A program made the translations under genes and the position numbers. Positions 57,027 through 64,000 of a stretch of 64,000 nt of DNA are shown here, piece after piece; the stretch's first letter is position 1; each line of letters begins with the position of its first letter. The notes beneath the pieces were generated by a model that had not been told where the DNA came from, did no database searches, and was given only the letters and a program-made list of their open reading frames with translations. Source of the DNA: Devosia limi DSM 17137. Its GTDB lineage: Bacteria > Pseudomonadota > Alphaproteobacteria > Rhizobiales > Devosiaceae. Location of the stretch: positions 19,325-83,324 of the forward strand of contig NZ_FQVC01000016.1 in NCBI RefSeq assembly GCF_900128975.1, written 5' to 3'.

Positions 57027-59348
57027 CTAGGCCGCGTTCTTGTGCACGATCGTGGTCTTGAGGCCCTGCACGTCGACGATCAGAGCGACATTGCCATCGC
57101 CCAGAATGGTGCCGCCGGCAATGCCTTCGACACGCTCGAAGTTCTCTTCCAGGCTCTTGATCACCACCTGCTGCTGACCGATGATGTCGTCGACGATCAG
57201 CGCCACCTTGGCCGATCCTTCGGCCTCGCACAGCACCACGAAGCGATTGTCGGCTTCGGTCTCGGTCTCCATGTCGAAGCGCTCCGCCAGGTCGATCACC
57301 TGCACATATTCGCCCCGCACCTGCAGCACCTGCCCACCCGATGGCACCCGCTCGAACGCCGCGCGGCTGCACTGGATGGTTTCCACGATCGAGGAGAGCG
57401 GCACCACATAGGGCGACACGCCAACCTTGACCAGCATGACATCGAGCACCGCCAGCGTCAGCGGCAGCCGCAGCGTCATCCGGCAGCCCCGCCCGGTCCA
57501 GGAGCGCACATGCACCGAGCCACCGATCTTCTTGATGTTGGACAGCACCACGTCCATGCCCACGCCACGGCCCGAAATGTCGCTCAGCGCCTCGGCGGTC
57601 GAAAAACCCGGCGCAAAGATCAACTGGTCGATCTGCTCGTCTGTCGGCGTGATATCGGGCGCCACGATGCCCTTTTCGCGCGCCAGCCCCAAGACCCGCT
57701 CGCGATTGATCCCCGCGCCATCGTCCTCGACGATGATCAGGATATTGCCGCCCGCCTGCTCGGCCGAGAGGCGGATCGTGCCGGTCTCGGGCTTGCCCAT
57801 GGCCAGCCGGTTTTCCGGGCTCTCGATGCCATGGTCGGCCGAGTTGCGGATCATGTGGGTCAGCGGATCGCTCAGCTGCTCGATCACCGTCTTGTCGATT
57901 TCGGTGTTCTCGCCAATGGTCTCGAGCTTGATCTTCTTGCCGGTCTTGAGCCCCAGCTCGCGCACCAGGCGCGGCATGCGCGAAAACACCGATTTGACCG
58001 GCTGGGCGCGAATAGCCATCACCGAGTCCTGCAATCCACGCGTCGTCTGCGCCAGCACTTCGAGCCCGCGCACCAGCTCGGTATAGCGCGCCCGCAGCGT
58101 CTCATCCATCTGCTGGGTCAGCATCGACTGGGTGATCACCAGTTCGCCCACCATGTTGACCACGCGGTCGACCTTGTCGAGATCGACACGGATCGACTGC
58201 ACGCCCACGGCCCGGCGCTCGCCCTCTTCACCGGAGCTCTCGGCCGCCGCCGGGGCCAGCGCCACCGGCTTGGCCTTGGCCGCCGGCTGCACCGGCGTCG
58301 CCGGCTTCAGGCTCTCTGCCAGCTCGGCAAAGCTCAGGCCTGGCGGCTCTTCAAAACTGTCCTGCGCGCTGACCGGCGCCGGCTTGGGCTCGGGCGTAAA
58401 ATCGAGCAGATGGGCGACCTCGTCATCGGCCAGCGCCAGCAGATCGCTGACCGCGGCCTCTTCCGGGGCGGCCGGAGCGACAGGCGCTGCCTCCACTGCC
58501 GGTGCCGGCGCCGGCACTACGGCCGCGCCCGCCTGGACAATGACGATATCGCAATCGCCATCGACGAATTCGAACACTTCCCGGATCATGGCCTCGGTCA
58601 GCGTCGGCGAAACCAGGCTGATCTCCCAGGAGCAATAGACGTCGAACGGCTCGAAATCGGACAGCGGCGGGATCGGGTTGAGCACCGCCTTGACGCTCAT
58701 TTCGCCCAGGGCGCCCAGTTCGCGGAACAGCAGCAGCGGATCATTGGCCCGCGCATACAGCGCCCGGTGCGGGGTGAACCGCACCTCCCACTGCCCATGG
58801 TCGATTGCCATCGGCACGATCTCGAACGTGTCGTCCAGCTCGGCCAGATCGAACGCAATGTCGTATTCGGCCTCCTCGACATCGCTGTCCAGGCTGACCA
58901 TGACCGGGGTGAACTCGATGTCGAATTCGTCCGGGCCTTCGCCATCGTCATCGGCGGGCGCCTCGCCGCGGGCCAGCGCGTCGAAGCGCGCCTTTTCATC
59001 CATGCCGTAATCGGCCGGCAGGGCATCGCCCGTCCGCGCCGCCGCCACATGGTCGGCCACGATGTCGTTGGCGCGAATGCACAGCGTCACCACTTCGTCG
59101 GCCAGCTCGATCCGGCCATCGCGCACATAGTCGAGCAGCGTCTCATAGGCGTGGGCAAACCCCACCAGCGCCGAAAAGCCGAAAGCTCCGGCGCCGCCCT
59201 TGATCGAATGGATGGCGCGGAACACCGCGTTCAGCCGGTCGGCATCACGCTCGCCCGCCTCGATGGCAACGAATTGCTCTTCAAGCTCGGTCAGGAGCTC
59301 GGAACATTCATCGAAATAGGTCGCCTTGAAATCGTCGAGGTCGCTCAT
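57027..59348 (-). CDS. cheA: Chemotaxis histidine kinase CheA
   Basis: Receptor-controlled kinase phosphorylating CheY and CheB. 773 residues: P1 HPt domain with phosphorylated His47 in FRAIHSIKGGAGAFGF; a CheY-binding P2-like region; an Ala/Pro-rich linker (APAVEAAPVAPAAPEEAA); P3 dimerisation (DKVDRVVNMVGELVITQS); P4 ATPase with DPLTHMIRNSADHGIE (N-box), DDGAGINRERVLGLAREKG and GRGVGMDVV; P5 regulatory domain near VVPLSSIVETI. All domains are complete. It lies 29 bases after the cheY1-like gene. Confidence 0.97.
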   Translation of the reverse strand: MSDLDDFKATYFDECSELLTELEEQFVAIEAGERDADRLNAVFRAIHSIKGGAGAFGFSALVGFAHAYETLLDYVRDGRIELADEVVTLCIRANDIVADHVAAARTGDALPADYGMDEKARFDALARGEAPADDDGEGPDEFDIEFTPVMVSLDSDVEEAEYDIAFDLAELDDTFEIVPMAIDHGQWEVRFTPHRALYARANDPLLLFRELGALGEMSVKAVLNPIPPLSDFEPFDVYCSWEISLVSPTLTEAMIREVFEFVDGDCDIVIVQAGAAVVPAPAPAVEAAPVAPAAPEEAAVSDLLALADDEVAHLLDFTPEPKPAPVSAQDSFEEPPGLSFAELAESLKPATPVQPAAKAKPVALAPAAAESSGEEGERRAVGVQSIRVDLDKVDRVVNMVGELVITQSMLTQQMDETLRARYTELVRGLEVLAQTTRGLQDSVMAIRAQPVKSVFSRMPRLVRELGLKTGKKIKLETIGENTEIDKTVIEQLSDPLTHMIRNSADHGIESPENRLAMGKPETGTIRLSAEQAGGNILIIVEDDGAGINRERVLGLAREKGIVAPDITPTDEQIDQLIFAPGFSTAEALSDISGRGVGMDVVLSNIKKIGGSVHVRSWTGRGCRMTLRLPLTLAVLDVMLVKVGVSPYVVPLSSIVETIQCSRAAFERVPSGGQVLQVRGEYVQVIDLAERFDMETETEADNRFVVLCEAEGSAKVALIVDDIIGQQQVVIKSLEENFERVEGIAGGTILGDGNVALIVDVQGLKTTIVHKNAA

Positions 59349-59377
59349 AATCGGCCCGCCAGCCTTTGGTCTTGTGG

Positions 59378-59743
59378 TTAGTGAACGACGCGGTGGATGA
59401 CGCTGATCAGCTTTTCCGGGTCGAACGGTTTGACGATCCAGCCCGTGCCGCCCGCTGCCTTGCCCTGGTCACGCTTGTCCTGGCTGGTTTCGGTGGTCAG
59501 GATCAGGATCGGCAGGCTCTGATGCAGGCCGGTGGCGCGCACATGCTTGATGAACTCGATGCCGTCCATGACCGGCATGTTGATGTCGGTAATCACCACA
59601 TCGACAGTCTCGGTCTTGAGCACATCCAGACCCTGCTGGCCGTCCTCGGCCTGCAGCACTTCAAACCCTGCATTGGACAATGTGTGGTGCAGCATCGCCA
59701 GAATGGTTCTGCTGTCGTCGACCGTTAGCACCCGCAACGTCAT
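59378..59743 (-). CDS. cheY: Single-domain response regulator, CheY1-like
   Basis: A 121-residue receiver domain: acidic pair DD9-10, phosphoacceptor Asp53 in VVITDINMPVMDG, Thr in ILTTETSQDK and Lys in WIVKPFD. The order STAS protein-cheY-cheA matches Sinorhizobium cheS-cheY1-cheA, where CheY1 is a phosphate sink, so the same role is suggested but not proven. Its start overlaps the preceding STAS gene by four bases. Confidence 0.95.
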   Translation of the reverse strand: MTLRVLTVDDSRTILAMLHHTLSNAGFEVLQAEDGQQGLDVLKTETVDVVITDINMPVMDGIEFIKHVRATGLHQSLPILILTTETSQDKRDQGKAAGGTGWIVKPFDPEKLISVIHRVVH

Positions 59744-60030
59744 TCCCTGATCATCCCCTCAAAGCTGGCGCCCAGCCCCAGCCGCTCGATCGCTGCCGTC
59801 ATCGCGGCGCTCGGCTTGTCAATCGTCAAATCAAATTGGTTTCTCCGGGCGGTTTCCGCCGCGCTGATCAGCATGAACAGCGCATTGGTCGCCACGCGTT
59901 CGACACCGGCCGCCGCAATAACGACCGCGCCCGTCTCGACCGCATCGATCAGGCCGTCTCGAATGCCGTCCAGCGAATCGAGGTCGACAATCGCCGGCAA
60001 TGCGACGGTTTTTGTGGCCGTTTTGACCAT
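59740..60030 (-). CDS. cheS: STAS-domain protein, CheS-like
   Basis: 96 residues of STAS fold: VALPAIVDLDSLDGIRDGLI, then AVVIAAAGVERVATNALFML and GLGASFEGMIRE. Thr replaces the usual phospho-serine (VERVATNALF). The size (96 versus 97 residues) and position directly before a CheY1-like gene and cheA match S. meliloti CheS, which binds the CheA P2 domain and speeds CheY1 dephosphorylation. Homology rests on size, fold and synteny. Confidence 0.75.
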   Translation of the reverse strand: MVKTATKTVALPAIVDLDSLDGIRDGLIDAVETGAVVIAAAGVERVATNALFMLISAAETARRNQFDLTIDKPSAAMTAAIERLGLGASFEGMIRE

Positions 60031-60257
60031 AGGAATGGATGCCCCCGGGAGAATTCTCCGAGCCCCAGTTTCCCCTGTAACGGTTTAAGAAGTGCTAAGC
60101 TCGCAAGTGCCGGTAATTCTGTGGAAATCCGGTATTTTACCGAGGGTTCGCCAAGCCGGCAAAACCGGGTCGAACCGCCCAATCGGCGCTGCGCTGTTCC
60201 CTTGCTGGCCGCCCGGTGCTAGGGGATCGGAGCCTTCCTTTCGGACCTGTTGCCACG

Positions 60258-61574
60258 ATGACCTCCCAGATTGCCCTGACCGGGCTTGCCCGCGACCTCG
60301 CCGCCCGTGCCGAAACCGGCAAGCCGATCCGTGTCGGCGTCATTGGCTCGGGCGAAATGGGCACCGATCTGGTGACCCAGATGTCGCTGATGACCGGCAT
60401 CGAGATATCCGCCATCGCCACCCGCCGCCCCCACACCGCGCTCGCCGCCATGACCATTGCCTATGGCGATGACAGCCATGGGCGGCAGGCCGATAGCCCG
60501 GCCCAGGCCAAAGCCGCCATCGAGGCCGGCAAGATCGCCATCACCTCGGCCGAAACGCTGGTCACCACGGACACGATCGACGTGGTCATCGATGCGACCG
60601 GCAAGCCCGGCGTTGCCGCCGATTACTGCCTGACCGCCATGGAACACGGCAAGCATCTGGTGATGATGAATGTGGAGGCCGACGTCACTATCGGCCCCTA
60701 TCTCAAGGCCCAGGCCGACCGCCTCGGCGTGGTCTATTCCGTCGGCGCCGGCGATGAACCCAGCTCCTGCATGGAACTGATCGAGTTCGTCTCCGCCCTC
60801 GGCCTGCCCATCGTCGCCGCCGGCAAGGGCAAGAACAACCCGCTCAAGCATGACGCCGTTCCCGACGATTACCGGGAGGAAGCCGAGCGCCGCAACATGA
60901 ACCCGCGCATGCTGGTCGAGTTCATCGATGGCAGTAAGACCATGGTGGAAATGTGCGCCATCGCCAATGCCACCGGCCTCGTCCCCGACGTGCCGGGCAT
61001 GCACGGCCCCAAGGTCGACCGCGATGACATGGCCAAGGTGCTGATCCCCAAGGCCGATGGCGGCATTCTCAACCGGATGGGCGTCGTCGATTTCACCGTC
61101 GGCAAGGGCGTCGCGCCCGGCGTTTTCGTCATCGTCAAGGCTGAGCATCCCCGCATCATCGAGCGCATGGATGACCTCCATATCGGCCACGGCCCCTATT
61201 ACAGCTTCTTCCGCCCCTATCACCTGACCAGCCTGGAAGTCCCGCTGACCTGCGCCCGCATCATGCTGCATGGCAAGCCCGACATGGTGCCGCTGGCCAA
61301 TCCGGTCGCCGAAGTCTGCGCCGTCGCCAAGCGTGACCTCACGGTCGGCGAGCGCTACGACGCCATCGGGGAAACCTGCTACCGCTCCTATACCATGACC
61401 GTCACCGACAGCCGCGCCGCCCGGGCGGTCCCGGTTGGCCTGCTCGAAGGCGGCGTGGTTACCGCCCCGGTCAAGAAGGGCGAATTGCTGACCACGGCCA
61501 ACAGCGCCCCCGATACCACCACGCGCCTCTTCGCCCTGCGCCAGCTCCAGGACAAGATGCTCGGCCTGGTCTGA
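60258..61574 (+). CDS. COG4091-type dehydrogenase with C-terminal SAF domain
   Basis: 438 residues from the ATG at 60258, with no strong ribosome site. N-terminal Rossmann fold VGVIGSGEMGTDLVTQMSLM; then VIDATGKPGVAADY, NVEADVTIGPYLK, SVGAGDEPSSCMEL and the GKGKNNPLKH motif, as in predicted homoserine dehydrogenase-like proteins of COG4091; C-terminal SAF domain (about 360-430, VPVGLLEGGVVTAPVKKGEL). Members act in sugar-acid or polyol catabolism. Substrate cannot be told. Single gene, not obviously in an operon. Confidence 0.88.
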   Translation: MTSQIALTGLARDLAARAETGKPIRVGVIGSGEMGTDLVTQMSLMTGIEISAIATRRPHTALAAMTIAYGDDSHGRQADSPAQAKAAIEAGKIAITSAETLVTTDTIDVVIDATGKPGVAADYCLTAMEHGKHLVMMNVEADVTIGPYLKAQADRLGVVYSVGAGDEPSSCMELIEFVSALGLPIVAAGKGKNNPLKHDAVPDDYREEAERRNMNPRMLVEFIDGSKTMVEMCAIANATGLVPDVPGMHGPKVDRDDMAKVLIPKADGGILNRMGVVDFTVGKGVAPGVFVIVKAEHPRIIERMDDLHIGHGPYYSFFRPYHLTSLEVPLTCARIMLHGKPDMVPLANPVAEVCAVAKRDLTVGERYDAIGETCYRSYTMTVTDSRAARAVPVGLLEGGVVTAPVKKGELLTTANSAPDTTTRLFALRQLQDKMLGLV

Positions 61575-61586
61575 TCCCACCACGAT

Positions 61587-61613
61587 GTCATCCCGGCGCA
61601 GGCCGGGATCCGT
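61587..61613. repeat. Short intergenic palindrome (GTCATCCCGG type)
   Basis: GTCATCCCGGCGCAGGCCGG followed by GATCC. Same type as the copies at 3888 and 63967; widespread in GC-rich alphaproteobacteria. Confidence 0.55.
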
Positions 61614-61680
61614 GCTGCGACCTCTCAAGAGACCACCCTAAAACCCACCACGCTGGCAGCCGGTGCCCCCCAGAAAACAA

Positions 61681-61706
61681 AAAAGACCCCCGGATCTCTC
61701 CGGGGG
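61681..61706 (-). terminator. Terminator after the MDR oxidoreductase
   Basis: CCCCCGGA-TCTC-TCCGGGGG stem; minus strand continues with TCTTTTTTG. 24 bases past the oxidoreductase stop. Confidence 0.85.
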
Positions 61707-61729
61707 CCGTCTTCATCACCCGCGCAAAA

Positions 61730-62698
61730 CTACCCGCGCAGCGCCACCTTGCCCTTGCGGCCGGGCTCACCGCTGGCCTTGACCGCATCCACCACCAGGT
61801 CCAGCCCGAACACCTCTTCCACCGGCAATTCCAGCTCGCCCTTGGCCGCGGCCATCACCAGCTCACCCAGCAGCGCACCAATGCGCTCCGGCGCCACGGG
61901 CGGCTTGGCGCCCCAGAACCCCTTGACCGTAATGCCGCGGAACAGCAGGTCGCCCGCCGAGATCTTCAGCGGCCGCTGCGTCATCGCGCCAAAGCTGATC
62001 AGTTCGGCGCCATCGGCCACCACGGCCAGCAATTGCGTCGGGCCATCGCCACCCAGCGAGTCGATCGCCTTGATGATCGGCGCGCCGCCGGTCAGCGTCT
62101 TGACCCGCTCCTGCCAGCCGTCATTCTCGGTCGAAACCACATTGGCAATACCAAGCGCCTCGAGTTCGGCTACGGCTGCATCGCGCCGCACCAGCCCGAT
62201 GACATTGATGCCCTTCTCGGCCGCAAACCGCGCCACCAGCTTGCCCACGGCGCCATTGGCGGTGTTCTGCACGATCCAGTCACCGGCCTTCAAGCCCATG
62301 GATTCAATGATCATCTTGGCGCTGAGCGGCATCGACACCAGCTGGCACGCCGTCTCGTCGCTCACCGCTTCGGGCACCGGCACCAGCCGCTTGGCATCGG
62401 CCAGATAATACTCCGCCCAGGTCTTTTCGCCGCCGCCCGCCACGCGCTGGCCGATCTGGAGATGGCTGACGCCCTCGCCCAGGGCATCGACCACGCCGAC
62501 CGCCTCGGTCCCCGGCACCGCCGGCAGCGCCGGCTTGAAGCCATACTGGCCGGCAATCGTCATCAGGTCGTGATTGTGGATCGGCGACAGCACCATGCGC
62601 ACCAGCACCTGCCCGGCGCCCGGCACCGGCTTGTCGCGCTCGACAACAGTCAGCACCTGCTCGGGCGAACCGAATTTCTCATAGACCACGCTGCGCAT
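61730..62698 (-). CDS. MDR-superfamily quinone oxidoreductase/enoyl reductase-like
   Basis: 322 residues of the zinc-free medium-chain dehydrogenase family, of the MECR/2-enoyl-reductase group. N-terminal GroES-like domain (GAGQVLVRMVLSPIHNHDLM, VPGTEAVGVVDALGEGV); Rossmann part with WIVQNTANGAVGKLVARFA, the GxGxxG equivalent N-GAVG, and FRGITVKGFWGAKPP. No zinc ligands. NADPH-dependent enone or quinone reduction is likely; substrate unknown. It stands alone, divergent from the siderophore-interacting protein. Confidence 0.9.
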   Translation of the reverse strand: MRSVVYEKFGSPEQVLTVVERDKPVPGAGQVLVRMVLSPIHNHDLMTIAGQYGFKPALPAVPGTEAVGVVDALGEGVSHLQIGQRVAGGGEKTWAEYYLADAKRLVPVPEAVSDETACQLVSMPLSAKMIIESMGLKAGDWIVQNTANGAVGKLVARFAAEKGINVIGLVRRDAAVAELEALGIANVVSTENDGWQERVKTLTGGAPIIKAIDSLGGDGPTQLLAVVADGAELISFGAMTQRPLKISAGDLLFRGITVKGFWGAKPPVAPERIGALLGELVMAAAKGELELPVEEVFGLDLVVDAVKASGEPGRKGKVALRG

Positions 62699-62835
62699 CG
62701 GTATTTCCGTTCATTGTTTTCACTGCCCGATAGATAGGGCGGGTTCGGCGCGGATCAACCAACCTGCAGCAATGTAGCGCAGTTGGATGATCGCCCCACC
62801 CGCAGGCTTGAACCCGGGCAGGCGATGCCATAAAA

Positions 62836-62854
62836 CCTGATAATTCAATTCAGG
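62836..62854 (+). promoter_or_regulatory. RirA-type iron-responsive operator
   Basis: CC-TGA-TAATTCAAT-TCA-GG, an exact TGA-N9-TCA box in a perfect 5-bp palindrome. It ends nine bases before the siderophore-interacting protein start and overlaps the Shine-Dalgarno region, a position consistent with repression under iron-replete conditions in rhizobia-like bacteria. Confidence 0.7.
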
Positions 62855-62863
62855 AATAATTGC

Positions 62864-63673
62864 ATGTCCAGCCTTACCGATGCCCGCGCCCCGCAGCGCC
62901 TCCGCCATGAAACCCGCATGCGCCTGCTCGATGTGGTCGACGTCACCGACGTGACTCCCCTGATGCGCCGCATCATCCTGACCGGCGATCTCGAAGGCTT
63001 CAGCGCCCCCGGCCATGCCGATCACATCAAGGCCTTCTTCCCCGAGCCCGGCACCGAGCCCTTCATTCCGGTCATCGGCCCCAACGGCGCCGAATATCCC
63101 GACCACATCAAGCGCCCGGAAATGCGCGACTATACCCCGCGCTATTTCGACAAGCCCGCCAACAGGTTGGCTATTGATTTCGTGCTGCATGGCGATGGCC
63201 CCGCCTCGTCCTGGGCGGCCCAAGCCGCCATCGGCCAGAAGCTGCTGATCGGCGGCCCCCGCGGCTCGCTCATCGTTCCCCCCGCCTTTGACTGGTACCT
63301 GCTGGCCGGCGACGAAACCGCCCTGCCCGCTCTGGCGCGCCGCATCGAGGAACTCCCGGCCGGCGCTAGGGTCGTCGCCGTCATCGAGGTCGACAATGCA
63401 GCCGAAGAACAGCGCTTCGACACCGCAGCCGACCTCTCCCTCACCTATGTGCATCGCAATGGCCGCCCCGCCGGCACCACCGACCTGATCCTGGCCACCA
63501 TCCGCGACCTCACCTTCCCGCCCGGCGATGGCTATGCCTACATTGCCGGCGAAAGCAGCATGAGCAAGTCCGTGCGCGCCCACCTCACCGACGACCGCGC
63601 CTTCACCCCCCAATACATCAAGGCCGCCGGCTACTGGCTCCTCGGCACCCCCGACGCCCACGAACCCCACTAG
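62864..63673 (+). CDS. Siderophore-interacting FAD-binding protein (ferric reductase)
   Basis: 269 residues of the ViuB/SIP family, which release iron from ferri-siderophores by NAD(P)H-dependent reduction. The FAD domain has YTPRYFDKPANRLAIDFVLHGDGPASSWA (R-x-Y-[ST]-[IP]R-like motif here RDYTPR) and IGQKLLIGGPRGSL; the C-terminal NAD-binding part has LLAGDETALPALAR and YIAGESSMSKSVR. Start has AGGAA upstream. The RirA-like operator directly before it fits iron regulation. Confidence 0.92.
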   Translation: MSSLTDARAPQRLRHETRMRLLDVVDVTDVTPLMRRIILTGDLEGFSAPGHADHIKAFFPEPGTEPFIPVIGPNGAEYPDHIKRPEMRDYTPRYFDKPANRLAIDFVLHGDGPASSWAAQAAIGQKLLIGGPRGSLIVPPAFDWYLLAGDETALPALARRIEELPAGARVVAVIEVDNAAEEQRFDTAADLSLTYVHRNGRPAGTTDLILATIRDLTFPPGDGYAYIAGESSMSKSVRAHLTDDRAFTPQYIKAAGYWLLGTPDAHEPH

Positions 63674-63689
63674 GTTCCGTCCGCCGTCG

Positions 63690-63884
63690 TCCCCTCCCCC
63701 CAATGGGGGGAGGGTTAGGGTGGGGGTGCTGCGGTTGTCGCGAGGCCGGAGCGTGTGGAGCGCGCAGACCCCCCACCCTGACCAGCCATTCGAGCATAGC
63801 TCTCATGGCCTTCCGCGCTCAAATCGCTCCACTGGAGCGATTTGTCCCTCCGGGCCGCTTGGAAGCCCCTCAAGGGGGAGGGAG
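63690..63884. repeat. Dispersed inverted repeat, family C copy 2
   Basis: CCCCTCCCCCCAATGGGGGG, GGGTGGGGGTGCTG, later CCCCCCACCCTGACC and CCCCTCAAGGGGGAGGG. Same outline as 43624-43740 but longer by a nested 23-base palindrome and its flanks. Confidence 0.6.
63821..63843. repeat. Palindrome nested in the family C repeat
   Basis: AAATCGCTCCA-C-TGGAGCGATTT, 11-bp arms with one central base. It is absent from the copy at 43624. Confidence 0.7.
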
Positions 63885-63966
63885 ACGACTGCAAATTCGT
63901 CATCAATCCGTCGGCCGGCCCCTCCCCCTTGTGAGGGCGGGGTCACCAAACCAGGCCCTCAACGCC

Positions 63967-63993
63967 GTCATCCCGGTGAAAACCGGGATCCAG
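63967..63993. repeat. Short intergenic palindrome (GTCATCCCGG type)
   Basis: GTCATCCCGGTGAAAACCGG then GATCCA, same type as 3888 and 61587, at the right edge of the window. Confidence 0.55.
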
Positions 63994-64000
63994 TTTCCTT

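Larger units (their letters stand above)
63674..64000. other. Non-coding region with nested palindromic repeats
   Basis: 327 bases to the window edge. It holds family C copy 2 (63690-63884) with a nested palindrome, and a GTCATCCCGG-type palindrome at 63967-63993. No ORF is supported here. Confidence 0.6.

Noticed and set aside
56898..59381. An 827-codon plus-strand frame across cheA
   Set aside because: Antisense shadow of cheA and cheW; no start context and no recognisable domain.

Overview
The window reads as chromosomal DNA of a high-GC alphaproteobacterium of the order Hyphomicrobiales; a Devosia-like organism is my best guess from overall gene content. Pointers to this group are the cheS-cheY-cheA-cheW order (as in Sinorhizobium), CheD and a CheT-like protein, a TGA-N9-TCA iron-responsive operator typical of RirA, CtrA-like TTAA-N7-TTAAC sites, and a DUF442 sulfurtransferase next to pyruvate carboxylase. 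I found no tRNA, rRNA, CRISPR array, transposase or prophage. The genus is inference.

Layout. 1-16.4 kb is mostly core metabolism: prephenate dehydrogenase (cut by the window edge) and hisC, a methyltransferase divergent from glyoxalase II, fumC, rpmF, mtgA, a polyprenyl synthase followed by MOSC, YbaK and small membrane and methyltransferase genes, ispG with a coupled 41-codon membrane ORF, and pyc. 16.5-27.5 kb is transport: a betaine/choline-type ABC system with two paralogous binding proteins, then a branched-chain amino-acid type ABC system (livK on one strand, livGFHM on the other) and mgsA.

27.6-40.8 kb is the most striking block: six chemoreceptor genes in a row on the minus strand followed by a cheY. 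Two receptors are globin-coupled, one has two PAS domains, and three are membrane receptors with periplasmic sensor domains. Four end in an acidic-W-x-x-F tail that looks like a CheR tether. 41.1-43.6 kb holds two paralogous L,D-transpeptidase-like genes and an overlapping membrane protein. Then come secA, a periplasmic parvulin and a TetR regulator divergent from a small membrane protein with two palindromic operators.

48.9-60.0 kb carries the rest of the chemotaxis machinery, split by unrelated genes: cheB, cheR, an atypical receptor, cheD, a small cheT/cheZ-like gene, cheW, cheA, cheY and a STAS protein matching CheS. The intruders are a VOC-family gene broken by one missing G, its divergent WYL regulator, and rsgA. 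The receptor array at 27-40 kb and this cluster together supply a complete chemotaxis pathway: receptors, CheA/CheW, two CheY, CheR/CheB/CheD adaptation, CheS/CheT accessories. 60.2-64 kb has a COG4091-type dehydrogenase, an MDR oxidoreductase, an iron-regulated siderophore-interacting flavoprotein and intergenic palindromic repeats.

I see no wholly new system. The best leads are the array of six receptors with mixed sensor types, the CheT-like protein with a DxxxQ motif, the ispG-coupled micro-ORF, the signal-less L,D-transpeptidase paralogue and the two families of intergenic repeats.
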